From JBCCGR01 sp039029195 (lineage in GTDB: Bacteria > Pseudomonadota > Alphaproteobacteria > Rhizobiales > Rhizobiaceae), in the NCBI GenBank assembly GCA_039029195.1, contig JBCCGR010000013.1, positions 32,164-96,163 of the forward strand: a DNA stretch of 64,000 bases, given 5' to 3'. The notes beneath the pieces are model-generated. The model searched no databases. It saw nothing but the letters and a program-made list of their open reading frames with translations, and was not told the origin of the DNA. The position numbers were made by a program, and so were the translations under genes. This document shows positions 27,177 to 35,336 of this stretch, piece after piece (the first letter of the stretch is position 1; each line of letters starts with the position of its first letter).

Positions 27177-28805
27177 ATGAATGAACCGCTTCTCTCAGTG
27201 AAGAATCTTTCGGTTGCGTTTTCAAACGAAGGCAAGTCGACCACCGCCGTGGATCATGTGTCGTTTGACCTGAAGAAAGGCGAAACCCTTGCACTTGTCG
27301 GTGAATCTGGCTCAGGCAAATCCGTCTCTGCGCTTTCTGTCCTGAAACTTCTGCCCTATCCTGCGGCCAGCCATCCGTCGGGTGAAGTGCACTTCAAGGG
27401 AACTGACCTTCTGTCAGCCGACGACAGACACCTGCGCAGCGTGCGCGGCAATGAAATCTCGATGATTTTTCAGGAGCCGATGACATCGCTCAATCCGCTC
27501 CACACGATTGAACGACAGATCGGAGAAATTCTGAAACTGCATCGTCAGATGAGTGATGCAGATACGCGCAGCCGCACGCTGGAGCTGCTCAATCAGGTGG
27601 GTATTCGTGATGCGGAAAAACGGCTCGATTCCTATCCGCACCAACTCTCCGGCGGTCAGCGCCAACGCGTTATGATCGCGATGTCGCTTGCCAATGAGCC
27701 GGAACTTCTGATCGCCGACGAACCAACCACCGCTCTCGATGTGACCGTTCAAGCGCAGATATTGGAGCTTTTGGCGAAACTCCAGCGCGACCGCGGCATG
27801 TCGATGCTGTTCATCACGCACGATCTGGGCATTGTTCGAAAGTTCGCTGATCGTGTCTGCGTGATGACCAATGGCAAGATCGTGGAGCACGGCCCAACGG
27901 AAGATATTTTCGAGAACCCGCAGCACGAATACACCAAACATTTGCTGGCTTCAGAACCCAAGGGCAATCCGCCTGCCCAAAACGACGATGCCGAACTTGT
28001 GCTGCAAGGCGATGCCATCAAAGTGTGGTTTCCCGTCAAAGCCGGGTTTCTGCGCCGCACCGTCGATCATGTGAAAGCCGTCAACGGCATCGACATATCC
28101 CTTCGGGCCGGACAAACACTCGGTGTGGTTGGTGAATCAGGTTCAGGCAAGACAACACTAGGGCTGGCCCTGACCCGGCTCATTAAGTCGGAAGGAAAAA
28201 TAGGCTTCATCGGCAACGGGATAGACCGCTACACTTTCAAGGAAATGCGACCGTTGCGAAATCGCATGCAGGTGGTTTTTCAGGATCCGTTCGGATCACT
28301 ATCGCCTCGCATGTCGATCAGTGAGATTATCGCAGAAGGGCTGGTTATTCATCATCCCGGTGTCGACAGGGATGAAGTCGATGATCGGGTTGCGAAGTCG
28401 CTGGAAGAAGTCGGGCTTGATCCGGCAGCGCGCCATCGCTATCCGCACGAGTTTTCCGGTGGCCAGCGACAGCGCATTGCCATTGCCCGTGCAATGATCC
28501 TGCAACCCAAATTCGTCATGCTGGATGAGCCCACATCAGCCCTTGATATGAGCGTTCAGGCGCAGGTGGTCGATCTGCTTCGCGACCTGCAGGAACGGTA
28601 CGACCTCGCCTATCTGTTTATCAGTCATGATCTGAAGGTCGTGCGTGCCCTCGCAAATGAAGTCATTGTGATGCGACAGGGAAATGTGGTGGAGCGGGGA
28701 CCGGCCGAACAGATATTTGACGCCCCTCGCGAAGACTACACCAAGGCTCTCATGGCCGCCGCCTTTGATCTTGAAACTGCGCCTGCGGGCGTCGTGAGCC
28801 AGTGA
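27177..28805 (+). CDS. yejF: Peptide ABC transporter ATP-binding protein YejF
   Basis: A 542-residue protein with two fused nucleotide-binding domains of the Opp/Dpp type. The first (about 5-265) has Walker A GESGSGKS, signature LSGGQRQR and Walker B LLIADEPTT; the second (about 275-535) has GESGSGKT, FSGGQRQR and FVMLDEPTS. Fusing both domains in one chain is normal for YejF. It powers YejB/YejE. The ATG of the following dehydrogenase overlaps its stop (TGATG). Confidence 0.95.
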   Translation: MNEPLLSVKNLSVAFSNEGKSTTAVDHVSFDLKKGETLALVGESGSGKSVSALSVLKLLPYPAASHPSGEVHFKGTDLLSADDRHLRSVRGNEISMIFQEPMTSLNPLHTIERQIGEILKLHRQMSDADTRSRTLELLNQVGIRDAEKRLDSYPHQLSGGQRQRVMIAMSLANEPELLIADEPTTALDVTVQAQILELLAKLQRDRGMSMLFITHDLGIVRKFADRVCVMTNGKIVEHGPTEDIFENPQHEYTKHLLASEPKGNPPAQNDDAELVLQGDAIKVWFPVKAGFLRRTVDHVKAVNGIDISLRAGQTLGVVGESGSGKTTLGLALTRLIKSEGKIGFIGNGIDRYTFKEMRPLRNRMQVVFQDPFGSLSPRMSISEIIAEGLVIHHPGVDRDEVDDRVAKSLEEVGLDPAARHRYPHEFSGGQRQRIAIARAMILQPKFVMLDEPTSALDMSVQAQVVDLLRDLQERYDLAYLFISHDLKVVRALANEVIVMRQGNVVERGPAEQIFDAPREDYTKALMAAAFDLETAPAGVVSQ

Positions 28806-29752
28806 TGCCAAATGACATTCTAATTTCCGTAACCGGCTGGGATCCGCAAGGGTGGAAACGAGAGTTCAGCACTTTGATGCACGAACGCAGTGTTCACGAT
28901 AGGGTCACCGACGACAATCGATCAGAGATTGGATACGCTGTTCTGTGGCGGCATAAGTACGGCCTTCTTAGCGGTCTTCCCGAACTGAAAGCACTATTCT
29001 CGTTAGGTGCTGGTGTTGATCATATTCTCGCTGATCCAGAACTGCCGGATTTACCTCTCGCGCGCATAGTCGATGACAATATGACCATGCGCATGAGTGA
29101 GTATATCGTTTGGCAAGTCCTCGACCAGCATCGAAAGGGTCGCCAATATCGCGCCCAACAATCAGCGGGGCTCTGGAAGGAGTTGCCGCAACCTGTGGCC
29201 AGTGAAGTGACCGTTGGAATCATGGGTTACGGCACGCTGGGAAGCGATGCTGGTGACATTCTGAAGCGACTCGGATTCAACGTGATCGGCTGGAGCCGTT
29301 CACCGAAGCAGGACACGAACGTTCAAATCTACTGCGGCGCTGATCAGCAATCAGAGTTTCTTGCCGCAGCGGATATCCTTGTGGTGTTGCTTCCGCTCAC
29401 ACCGGAAACGCAAGGTGTTTTGAACCACACACTTCTTTCAAAGCTCAAGTCCGATGGTCCACTCGGCAAGCCGGTTCTGATCAATGCCGGACGCGGTGGA
29501 TTGCAGGTAGAAGCAGACATTGTCAGAGCACTTGATGAAGGCATAATCGGATCAGCCTCGCTCGACGTGTTTGAGACTGAGCCTCTTCCTGCAGCAAGCC
29601 CTCTTTGGGCGCGCGACGATGTGCAAATTACACCCCACGCTGCAGCGGCCTCAGAGCCGGCTGCATTGGCAAAACTGGTCGCAAGTCAGATCCGCACATT
29701 CGAGGCAGGTGGTTCGCTGAATCACCTGGTCGACCGGAAATCCGGATATTAA
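28805..29752 (+). CDS. Glyoxylate/hydroxypyruvate reductase A-type dehydrogenase
   Basis: A 315-residue D-isomer-specific 2-hydroxyacid dehydrogenase. The NAD(P)-binding motif is GIMGYGTLGSDAG; the catalytic arginine is in LINAGRGG, the glutamate in DVFETEPLP and the histidine in ITPHAAAA. It most resembles GhrA, which reduces glyoxylate and hydroxypyruvate with NADPH. The ATG at 28805 shares one base with the yejF stop, so it is translated with the peptide transporter, although a link to peptide use is not obvious. A terminator follows. Confidence 0.9.
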   Translation: MPNDILISVTGWDPQGWKREFSTLMHERSVHDRVTDDNRSEIGYAVLWRHKYGLLSGLPELKALFSLGAGVDHILADPELPDLPLARIVDDNMTMRMSEYIVWQVLDQHRKGRQYRAQQSAGLWKELPQPVASEVTVGIMGYGTLGSDAGDILKRLGFNVIGWSRSPKQDTNVQIYCGADQQSEFLAAADILVVLLPLTPETQGVLNHTLLSKLKSDGPLGKPVLINAGRGGLQVEADIVRALDEGIIGSASLDVFETEPLPAASPLWARDDVQITPHAAAASEPAALAKLVASQIRTFEAGGSLNHLVDRKSGY

Positions 29753-29843
29753 GGCTGCTCGCCCTCAGGCAGAATTATCCGTTGGAATAGCCCATTGCCG
29801 CAATTCCAGGCGCCGGGCGCAAATACGTTCTGCACGACAAAAA

Positions 29844-29867
29844 ACACCCTCCCGTCGGGGAGGGTGT
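29844..29867. terminator. Bidirectional terminator between convergent genes
   Basis: Stem ACACCCTCCC / GGGAGGGTGT (10 bp, 4-base loop) with A-rich sequence on the left and CTTC on the right; it probably serves the dehydrogenase gene and, on the minus strand, the von Willebrand A gene. Confidence 0.85.
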
Positions 29868-29894
29868 CTTCATCGCTTTGAAGGAGAGGTTGGA

Positions 29895-31253
29895 TTATGG
29901 CGTTGTGACGCGAACCCAATCGACCTCGACAAATCCTTCACCACCACGCGGGCCATAACCATTGGCGGCGTTTCCGAACATCATGGTGAGTTCTTTACCA
30001 GGGGCACGGATTGAAGACATCTTCTGAATTTCAATCCAACCTTTGCTCGTTTTGCCCTCGATCTTGCCGGACACGATGTAGTTGCGACCGCGTTTTTCAA
30101 GGCGAAGCTGGAGACCTTCGATGGTCTCACCAAACACCCGGGTACGCTCTGCATAATCACGCATATCGTTGAAACCCTGAACCTGATTGAAGAAGCTGGC
30201 GACCTTACCCTTTGCAAGCTTGTCCACGCGCAGCTTCACCTGGGTCCAGGCATAGTTGTAGGTGAACATTTCATAGGATCCCAACAGCGACTTATCGATG
30301 CCATCGGTCAGACCGAAGCGGAGCCATTCGGCATGCGTTTGTGCGGTGAACTTAAACCGGGCCGTCATGGTCCAGTCACCTTTGGGCATGGCACGATTAA
30401 GCTTGAAGATGTTCTCAGCCGTCGCACCACCGTGTGTGGCCTTGCCGGTTTCCGGGAAAACGACCAGCAGTTTACCGTCTTCAACGACGTAGTTGTCGGC
30501 ATTCTCGTTGTCGACACGCCAGATTTCGCCCAGGCGATCACCATCGAAATTGTCTTCAAACCAGATCTTTGGCCCTGTTTTCAACGCCACTTTCTTGGGC
30601 GCAGCAGGAGCCTTGGCGATGTCCTGTTTAACCTGAGCAAAGGCCGTTTTCAGCGCTTCGCCATTGTTGGCGTCGTAGAATTTGCCACCCGTTTTGTCGG
30701 AGAGGCATCGGATCAGGTTTTTCTGCTGATCATTGAGTGTGAAGCCAACCACATTGACCTTCAGGCCGATATTGTATCCGGCAATTTCGTCTGCCAGACG
30801 GCAAACATCACCACCGCATTCCTCGATTCCATCCGTTACAACAACGAGCTGGTTGTTCTGATCCGGATATTGTTCGAAAGAAGCTGCAGCCAGGCGAACG
30901 GATTCAGCAATGGGTGTTTCACCCTTTGGTTCAAGCTGCTGCACGAATTCATTCACGAATCCGGCGTCAACAGCTCCCACAGAAGCAACAACCTGGATAT
31001 CAGAGCAGGTGCGCGCCTTGCGGTGGCCATAGACTGTGAGGCCAAACCGATTGGCCTGGTCGACATCGGTAAGCATATTGGCAATTGCAAACTTCGCGTT
31101 GTCCATGCGTGAAAAGCCGTTACCAGCGTCCCGCTTCATGGAGCCGGATGCGTCCATCACAAACATGATGTTGGCAGGTGCTGCCTGTGCCAGTGATGTC
31201 ATCAGTGCTACCGTTGCTGCACCAAGTGTCAGTTTTTTGATCAGAGTTTTCAT
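29895..31253 (-). CDS. Secreted von Willebrand A protein with C-terminal jelly-roll-like domain
   Basis: A 452-residue protein with a signal peptide (about 1-25, ending AQAA). A von Willebrand A domain follows, with the metal site DASGSMK (from D34), VTDGIEECGG and VVGFTLNDQQKN. After a linker (about 205-225) the C-terminal part (about 226-452) reads as a beta-rich, concanavalin-like domain: WFEDNFDGDRLGEIWRVDNE, TMTARFKF, RLEKRGRNYIVSG, FVEVDWVRV. It is likely a periplasmic or surface protein binding a ligand or polymer. It has its own promoter that closely matches the one before the ECF sigma cluster, so it appears to be a member of that regulon. Confidence 0.82.
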   Translation of the reverse strand: MKTLIKKLTLGAATVALMTSLAQAAPANIMFVMDASGSMKRDAGNGFSRMDNAKFAIANMLTDVDQANRFGLTVYGHRKARTCSDIQVVASVGAVDAGFVNEFVQQLEPKGETPIAESVRLAAASFEQYPDQNNQLVVVTDGIEECGGDVCRLADEIAGYNIGLKVNVVGFTLNDQQKNLIRCLSDKTGGKFYDANNGEALKTAFAQVKQDIAKAPAAPKKVALKTGPKIWFEDNFDGDRLGEIWRVDNENADNYVVEDGKLLVVFPETGKATHGGATAENIFKLNRAMPKGDWTMTARFKFTAQTHAEWLRFGLTDGIDKSLLGSYEMFTYNYAWTQVKLRVDKLAKGKVASFFNQVQGFNDMRDYAERTRVFGETIEGLQLRLEKRGRNYIVSGKIEGKTSKGWIEIQKMSSIRAPGKELTMMFGNAANGYGPRGGEGFVEVDWVRVTTP

Positions 31254-31312
31254 TGTCAGGGTCTCCCATTTTTGACCGTTGCGGTCCTCCGTCCTTGGAG
31301 GCCTGATTGTTG

Positions 31313-31338
31313 GTCGCTACAGCGCCTGAAAAGGTTCA
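31313..31338 (-). promoter_or_regulatory. ECF-type promoter of the von Willebrand A gene
   Basis: On the minus strand it reads TGAACC, a 16-base spacer, then CGAC, 60 bases before the start codon. The T-rich sequence upstream and the bases downstream also match the copy at 35175-35200. TGAACC/CGAC with this spacing is the usual form of ECF sigma promoters. Confidence 0.7.
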
Positions 31339-31410
31339 AAGAAAAGTCAAAAAAAGATCGGCTGTGATAGAATGGCCAAAGAAAACCAAATGAAAACAAG
31401 GATGGAACTG

Positions 31411-31887
31411 ATGACATCCAAGGCCTCAATTACCGCTTTCGAACCGCACAATCCGGATTTCGCAAAGCGGGTTCAGTCTGATTTCAACAAGCAGAACGCT
31501 ATGAGCAGTTGGGGTGTCTCGATCACATCCATCAAACCGGGACGGGTCACAATGACCGTCCCGTTCGATGCGCGATTTACCCAACAACACGGATTTCTTC
31601 ATGCTGGAATCATCACATCCGTACTCGATACGGCCTGTGGCTATGCTGCGTTTTCTCTGATGGAAGAGTGGGCCGAAGTCTTGACGGTAGAATTCAAGAC
31701 CAACTTTCTGGCGCCGGCCAAATCGGACCTGTTTAAGATTGAAGGAATGGTCATCAAACCCGGGAAAACTCTGACCATCTGTGAGGGCCGCGCCTATGGG
31801 CGCGACCAGGATGGCGTGGATCGACTGATCGCGACCATGTCCGCCACCATGATGGCGGTTCGAGAGCAATCAAAAACCGGTGGCTGA
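31411..31887 (+). CDS. PaaI-family hotdog thioesterase
   Basis: A 158-residue protein with a single hotdog fold: QQHGFLHAGIITSVLDTACG is the conserved helix region with the catalytic HxG and aspartate, followed by EFKTNFLAPAKSD. It probably hydrolyses an acyl-CoA thioester. The start at 31411 follows AAGGA eight bases upstream; ATGs at 31372 and 31390 would give short extensions of doubtful value. It is divergent from the von Willebrand A gene and convergent with the protease gene, and looks unrelated to the sigma regulon. Confidence 0.85.
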   Translation: MTSKASITAFEPHNPDFAKRVQSDFNKQNAMSSWGVSITSIKPGRVTMTVPFDARFTQQHGFLHAGIITSVLDTACGYAAFSLMEEWAEVLTVEFKTNFLAPAKSDLFKIEGMVIKPGKTLTICEGRAYGRDQDGVDRLIATMSATMMAVREQSKTGG

Positions 31888-31893
31888 CCCCCG

Positions 31894-33327
31894 TTAGCTT
31901 CCCGGATTGACCGACTGAACCATACGCTGGGCGTCTGGCAGTCCTGCACCGAACTTTGGATCATTGCCGGGTTCGCCGAGATCCGTCGCAGCCCTTGACA
32001 GGAGCGCAGCGAACTTTTCCCTGTTCAGATTGCCATTGAGTTGAAGGGCAAGCGCCGCCAATCCGGAAACATGCGCGGCGGCAAGGGACGTGCCGCTCGA
32101 GGCACCAAATGCACCATTCGGCGTCAGAGTGAGAACATCCACGCCCGGGGCCGCGACTGCAATGTACGTGCCCTGATTGGCCTTCGAATAGAGCGCATTT
32201 GCAGCATCCGTTGCTGTCACAGCAATGACAGCTTTGTATCCAGCCGGATATAAGGTTGGTGCTGTTGGTCCCGCATTGCCGGCCGCTGCAACGGATATCA
32301 TATTTCGGCGTGCCGCACCGTTTACGCTGCGTCCGACCAGCGGATCATTGGGCCCGGCAAAGCTCATATTGATGACCTTAGCCGCCTGATCACGAGCGAC
32401 CTCCAGCGCTCTCGCAACAGTCCAACTGTTGCCAATAGTCTTCCCGCTGTCCGTTTTGGCAAACGCCCGGATACCAACAATTGCTGCCTTGCGTGCAACG
32501 CCTCGAAGACGCTTCTGTGCGGAGACAATACCTGCAATTGACGTGCCGTGGCCGTCTCGCAGTTCTGAATCCTGGGCGTCACTAACATCGTGAAGTGATA
32601 TGTTCGCATCCGCGAGCTCACTGTGTTTCGCGCTTATTCCAGAATCGATGATTGCCAGCTTGACGCCTTCACCGGTAACCGCATCCGGCACTTTGCCGAT
32701 GGAAAGAACGTCCAATGCGTATTGAGGAACTGATTTTTTCCCATCCGATTGTTGCAGCGTATAGATGTAGTTTGGTTGCGCATAGACCACGGTTGGGCTG
32801 GCCTCGAGCGCACGAATGACACTTCCCACAGCTGCACCCGACGCAATCTGATAACGGTGGGCTGTGATTCCGGCCAGTTGAAATGTTCGTCCTGACAAGT
32901 GCCGCAGATTCAATCTTCGGATCAGCGCATCCCTTGCCGCCTGCGTTGAAGCGAGCTGAAATCTCACAATCACTTCACCCGAAAGGAACCTAGTTTCTCC
33001 AGCAGGCGGGAACCCGCTCGGCGCGCGCTCCCTCGGACGGGCACGGACAACGCGCCTGATCTTGCGTCGCGGTTTTGCTGCTCGTCGAGGCGGTGCACGG
33101 CGCGGGGTTGCGGATCTTCTTGCCGTATTCGATCTTGTCGTCTTTTTCGGTGCTGCTTTCTTCTTCACTGCCTGTTTTGGAGTTTTCTTTCTGACGACTC
33201 GCTTTTTGGGAACCTGGCGCTGCAGTTCGTCAAGATCACTGTCACTGGCATGAAGGACAGTCGAGGTTGGCATCCACAATGCCAATGCAAGGCCAGTCGC
33301 GACCGCCGATATCAAGAACCGTTTCAT
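31894..33327 (-). CDS. Secreted subtilisin-like S8 serine protease
   Basis: A 477-residue preproprotein. There is a signal peptide (about 1-27), then a strongly basic linker (about 40-100, rich in KK, RR and proline), then a propeptide-like segment (about 116-190: EVIVRFQLAS to VVYAQPNYIY) similar to inhibitor I9/fervidolysin-type domains. The peptidase domain follows with Asp228 (AIIDSGI), His260 (DGHGTSIAG), Asn351 (AAAGNAGP) and Ser414 (SGTSLAAAHV). It should act in the periplasm or outside the cell. It begins 23 bases after the anti-sigma gene, in one transcript with the ECF sigma pair, and may act on that pathway. Confidence 0.92.
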   Translation of the reverse strand: MKRFLISAVATGLALALWMPTSTVLHASDSDLDELQRQVPKKRVVRKKTPKQAVKKKAAPKKTTRSNTARRSATPRRAPPRRAAKPRRKIRRVVRARPRERAPSGFPPAGETRFLSGEVIVRFQLASTQAARDALIRRLNLRHLSGRTFQLAGITAHRYQIASGAAVGSVIRALEASPTVVYAQPNYIYTLQQSDGKKSVPQYALDVLSIGKVPDAVTGEGVKLAIIDSGISAKHSELADANISLHDVSDAQDSELRDGHGTSIAGIVSAQKRLRGVARKAAIVGIRAFAKTDSGKTIGNSWTVARALEVARDQAAKVINMSFAGPNDPLVGRSVNGAARRNMISVAAAGNAGPTAPTLYPAGYKAVIAVTATDAANALYSKANQGTYIAVAAPGVDVLTLTPNGAFGASSGTSLAAAHVSGLAALALQLNGNLNREKFAALLSRAATDLGEPGNDPKFGAGLPDAQRMVQSVNPGS

Positions 33328-33350
33328 TGGTGTAACTCCTTCTGAGTTGC

Positions 33351-34028
33351 CTATTGCGCTGGCAGAACAAGCGTAAACACTTCGGTTTTTTCTGAAAGTT
33401 CTGTGATCAGATCGTCACGTTTTTCATCCTCACCAGACGAAAAGACCAGTTTGTAAAGCCCACCGGGTAAGGGTCCATCGACAATACGGCCGCCCATACT
33501 TTCCAACAGAGCAGAGATCGCCGTCGGATTTGTATCCGGCGCGAACTGCACCAGAACACTAACACCCTGAGTTTTGACATCTTCCCCGCCCGTTGCGGTT
33601 TCAAATTCAGCCGCCGGACGATCTTGCAGAAGGGTAATGATGGCCCCCGACTGCACCACCAATAGGAGCACTGCCATACCGGCTGCGAATGCCAATCTTC
33701 TCGGTGGTGCCAGCCAGTTTGCCAATGCGGCGAGCCATCCCGAACTGGATGAATGCTGTATCTGCGGTCGATCGGAGGCGTTCTCAACGAGTTGGTTGAG
33801 CCCCACGGCAAATCGGGCTTCCATCGACGAGGGCACCTGAATCTCTTCGGCAGCTTGGCGCGCAGCAGATTGATCGGCAAGAACGAGATCCAGCTCCTGT
33901 TGAAGGGTCGGATCGTTTTCCAGCGCTGCGTCGATGCGCATCATTTCTTCTTCGTCCAACGTGCCCGACGCATACCAGGGCAGCAGCAGGGCGATTTCTT
34001 CGCGATCTTCGCTATCTATCTTGCTCAT
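33351..34028 (-). CDS. Membrane anti-sigma factor with propeptide-like periplasmic domain
   Basis: A 225-residue protein. The ATG at 34028 overlaps the sigma stop (ATGA). The cytoplasmic part (about 1-105) has the anti-sigma-type opening EIALLLPWYASGTLDEEEMM and no zinc cysteines. One membrane helix spans about 111-134. The periplasmic part (about 155-225: GVSVLVQFAPDTNP, GGRIVDGPLPGGLYKL, TEVFTLVLPAQ) resembles protease propeptide domains, as found in the protease gene next door. It should hold the sigma factor at the membrane until released. The mechanism of release is not shown by the sequence. Confidence 0.85.
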   Translation of the reverse strand: MSKIDSEDREEIALLLPWYASGTLDEEEMMRIDAALENDPTLQQELDLVLADQSAARQAAEEIQVPSSMEARFAVGLNQLVENASDRPQIQHSSSSGWLAALANWLAPPRRLAFAAGMAVLLLVVQSGAIITLLQDRPAAEFETATGGEDVKTQGVSVLVQFAPDTNPTAISALLESMGGRIVDGPLPGGLYKLVFSSGEDEKRDDLITELSEKTEVFTLVLPAQ

Positions 34029-34600
34029 GGCCAACCTCGATCCACACCGTTTTGCTTCATAATCTCAGACAGATTCTTTCGAGCATGAAACATGCGGGTT
34101 TTGACTGTGTTTTGCGGAATCTCGAGGATTTCGGCGATCTCGCTGATTGACCGCTCATGGTAGTAAACGAGATCAACAATCACGCGATGGTCCTCAGACA
34201 GGGCTCCGATACACATTTTCAACATTTCACTCTTGTTGCTTTTTTGAGCAACGATTTCCGGGTCGTCTGCGGGATCTGCCATTTTTGAAAGGGCATCATC
34301 CGGATCGACCACATTTCTTCTCTTTCGACGTTCTGACAGCGCTTTGAAGCGCGCGATGGAAAGAAACCAGCTTGTGACCTGCGAACGGCCTTCGAATTTC
34401 GCCGCCTGATTCCACACATCCAGAAAAACATCATTTGCCAGATCTTCTGCTGTTGCTTCGTTGGATTCAAATCGTCGGATGAACCGAAAAACCCTGACAT
34501 GATGCTTGGCGTAGAGTCGTTCCAGAGCAAACCGGTCTCCATCCGCCACTCGCTTGATCAGCTCATGATCTTCTTCTGTGGTGTCAGCTGATCCTGACAT
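34025..34600 (-). CDS. ECF RNA polymerase sigma factor
   Basis: A 191-residue extracytoplasmic-function sigma factor. Region 2 (about 25-95) has RVFRFIRRFESNEATAEDLA and NDVFLDVWNQAAKF; region 4 (about 125-180) has LVYYHERSISEIAEILEIPQ followed by NTVKTRMFHARKNL, which contacts the -35 element. GAGGGG lies just before the ATG. It overlaps the anti-sigma gene by four bases, the standard coupling that keeps the pair in balance. The promoter at 35175-35200, upstream of the preceding gene, is probably its own target, giving autoregulation. Confidence 0.93.
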   Translation of the reverse strand: MSGSADTTEEDHELIKRVADGDRFALERLYAKHHVRVFRFIRRFESNEATAEDLANDVFLDVWNQAAKFEGRSQVTSWFLSIARFKALSERRKRRNVVDPDDALSKMADPADDPEIVAQKSNKSEMLKMCIGALSEDHRVIVDLVYYHERSISEIAEILEIPQNTVKTRMFHARKNLSEIMKQNGVDRGWP

Positions 34601-34616
34601 TGGCCCCTCGGAAAGA

Positions 34617-34655
34617 GATGCAGACGATGATTAAAGACTAACCACCGTCTGCATC
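34617..34655 (-). terminator. Hairpin between basic-protein gene and sigma gene
   Basis: Stem GATGCAGACG / CGTCTGCATC (10 bp, 19-base loop) between the end of the basic protein gene and the sigma start. No T-run follows, so it may act as an attenuator or RNA-processing/stability element that lowers sigma production relative to the first gene. Confidence 0.45.
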
Positions 34656-34675
34656 CACGTCCATGGCAGGGGCTA

Positions 34676-35119
34676 TCAGTTGGAGATCGAAATCCCGAAG
34701 GGAGAGATAACCACGCGCAATCCCGGACGGACACCAACAGATGTGACACCTGTGGAGTGATTGTGCGCCCACGAACGTGTTCTGCGGTTGACGTTGCGAA
34801 CACGAACACCGTTGCGTGTGCGGCGGCTGATACGGCGGCTACCATCACGACGGCTGCGCACTTCAGTCACAGATCCATCTGGATTGCGCATGCGGATGAA
34901 GGCACGCTGCTTGCGCTTATGACGAATGCTGATCTTGCGGCCTTTGCGTTTGGTGACCATGCGACCACCGCTTCTGACCTTCTTTGAGCGAATGTGCTCA
35001 CCGCGATAACGGGTCTCGGCATAGTCGCCGCCTTCACCCTCGCCGGCGTGAGCTGGAGCTGCGACACCACCTGCCAGTGCGGTGGAAATGATGGCGACTG
35101 AGATAAGCGTTCTAAACAT
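34676..35119 (-). CDS. Small secreted, extremely basic protein
   Basis: A 147-residue protein with a signal peptide (about 1-25, ending PAHAGE). The mature part is packed with arginine and lysine (for example TKRKGRKISIRHKRKQRAFI and RRDGSRRISRRTRNG), then ends in the neutral, beta-like GVRPGLRVVISPFGISIS. I recognise no family. Such charge suggests binding to an anionic envelope polymer such as LPS, peptidoglycan or nucleic acid, by inference only. It is the first gene behind the ECF promoter, 75 bases ahead of the sigma gene, so it is probably the most strongly induced product. Confidence 0.75.
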   Translation of the reverse strand: MFRTLISVAIISTALAGGVAAPAHAGEGEGGDYAETRYRGEHIRSKKVRSGGRMVTKRKGRKISIRHKRKQRAFIRMRNPDGSVTEVRSRRDGSRRISRRTRNGVRVRNVNRRTRSWAHNHSTGVTSVGVRPGLRVVISPFGISISN

Positions 35120-35174
35120 GGTTCTGATCCTTCTTAGTAACTTTGTTTCAAGAACCTCCCGGCTCTGATGATGT

Positions 35175-35200
35175 GTCGCCTCAGCCCGGCAAATGGTTCA
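35175..35200 (-). promoter_or_regulatory. ECF-type promoter of the basic protein-sigma-anti-sigma-protease cluster
   Basis: On the minus strand TGAACC, exactly 16 bases, then CGAC, 56 bases before the start codon. The same boxes, spacing and T-rich upstream stretch (TTTCTTTGAACC) occur at 31313-31338. Confidence 0.7.
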
Positions 35201-35336
35201 AAGAAATCTCAAAAAAGATTCGAAGCCGCTGAATTACCTTCTTATACAACTGATTTTACTCACTATTTTTCCTGATCTTTTTTCGACGCTCTGTGCTATC
35301 TGCATGCCAGACGCGTAGTAGTAAGGGAATTTTCGG

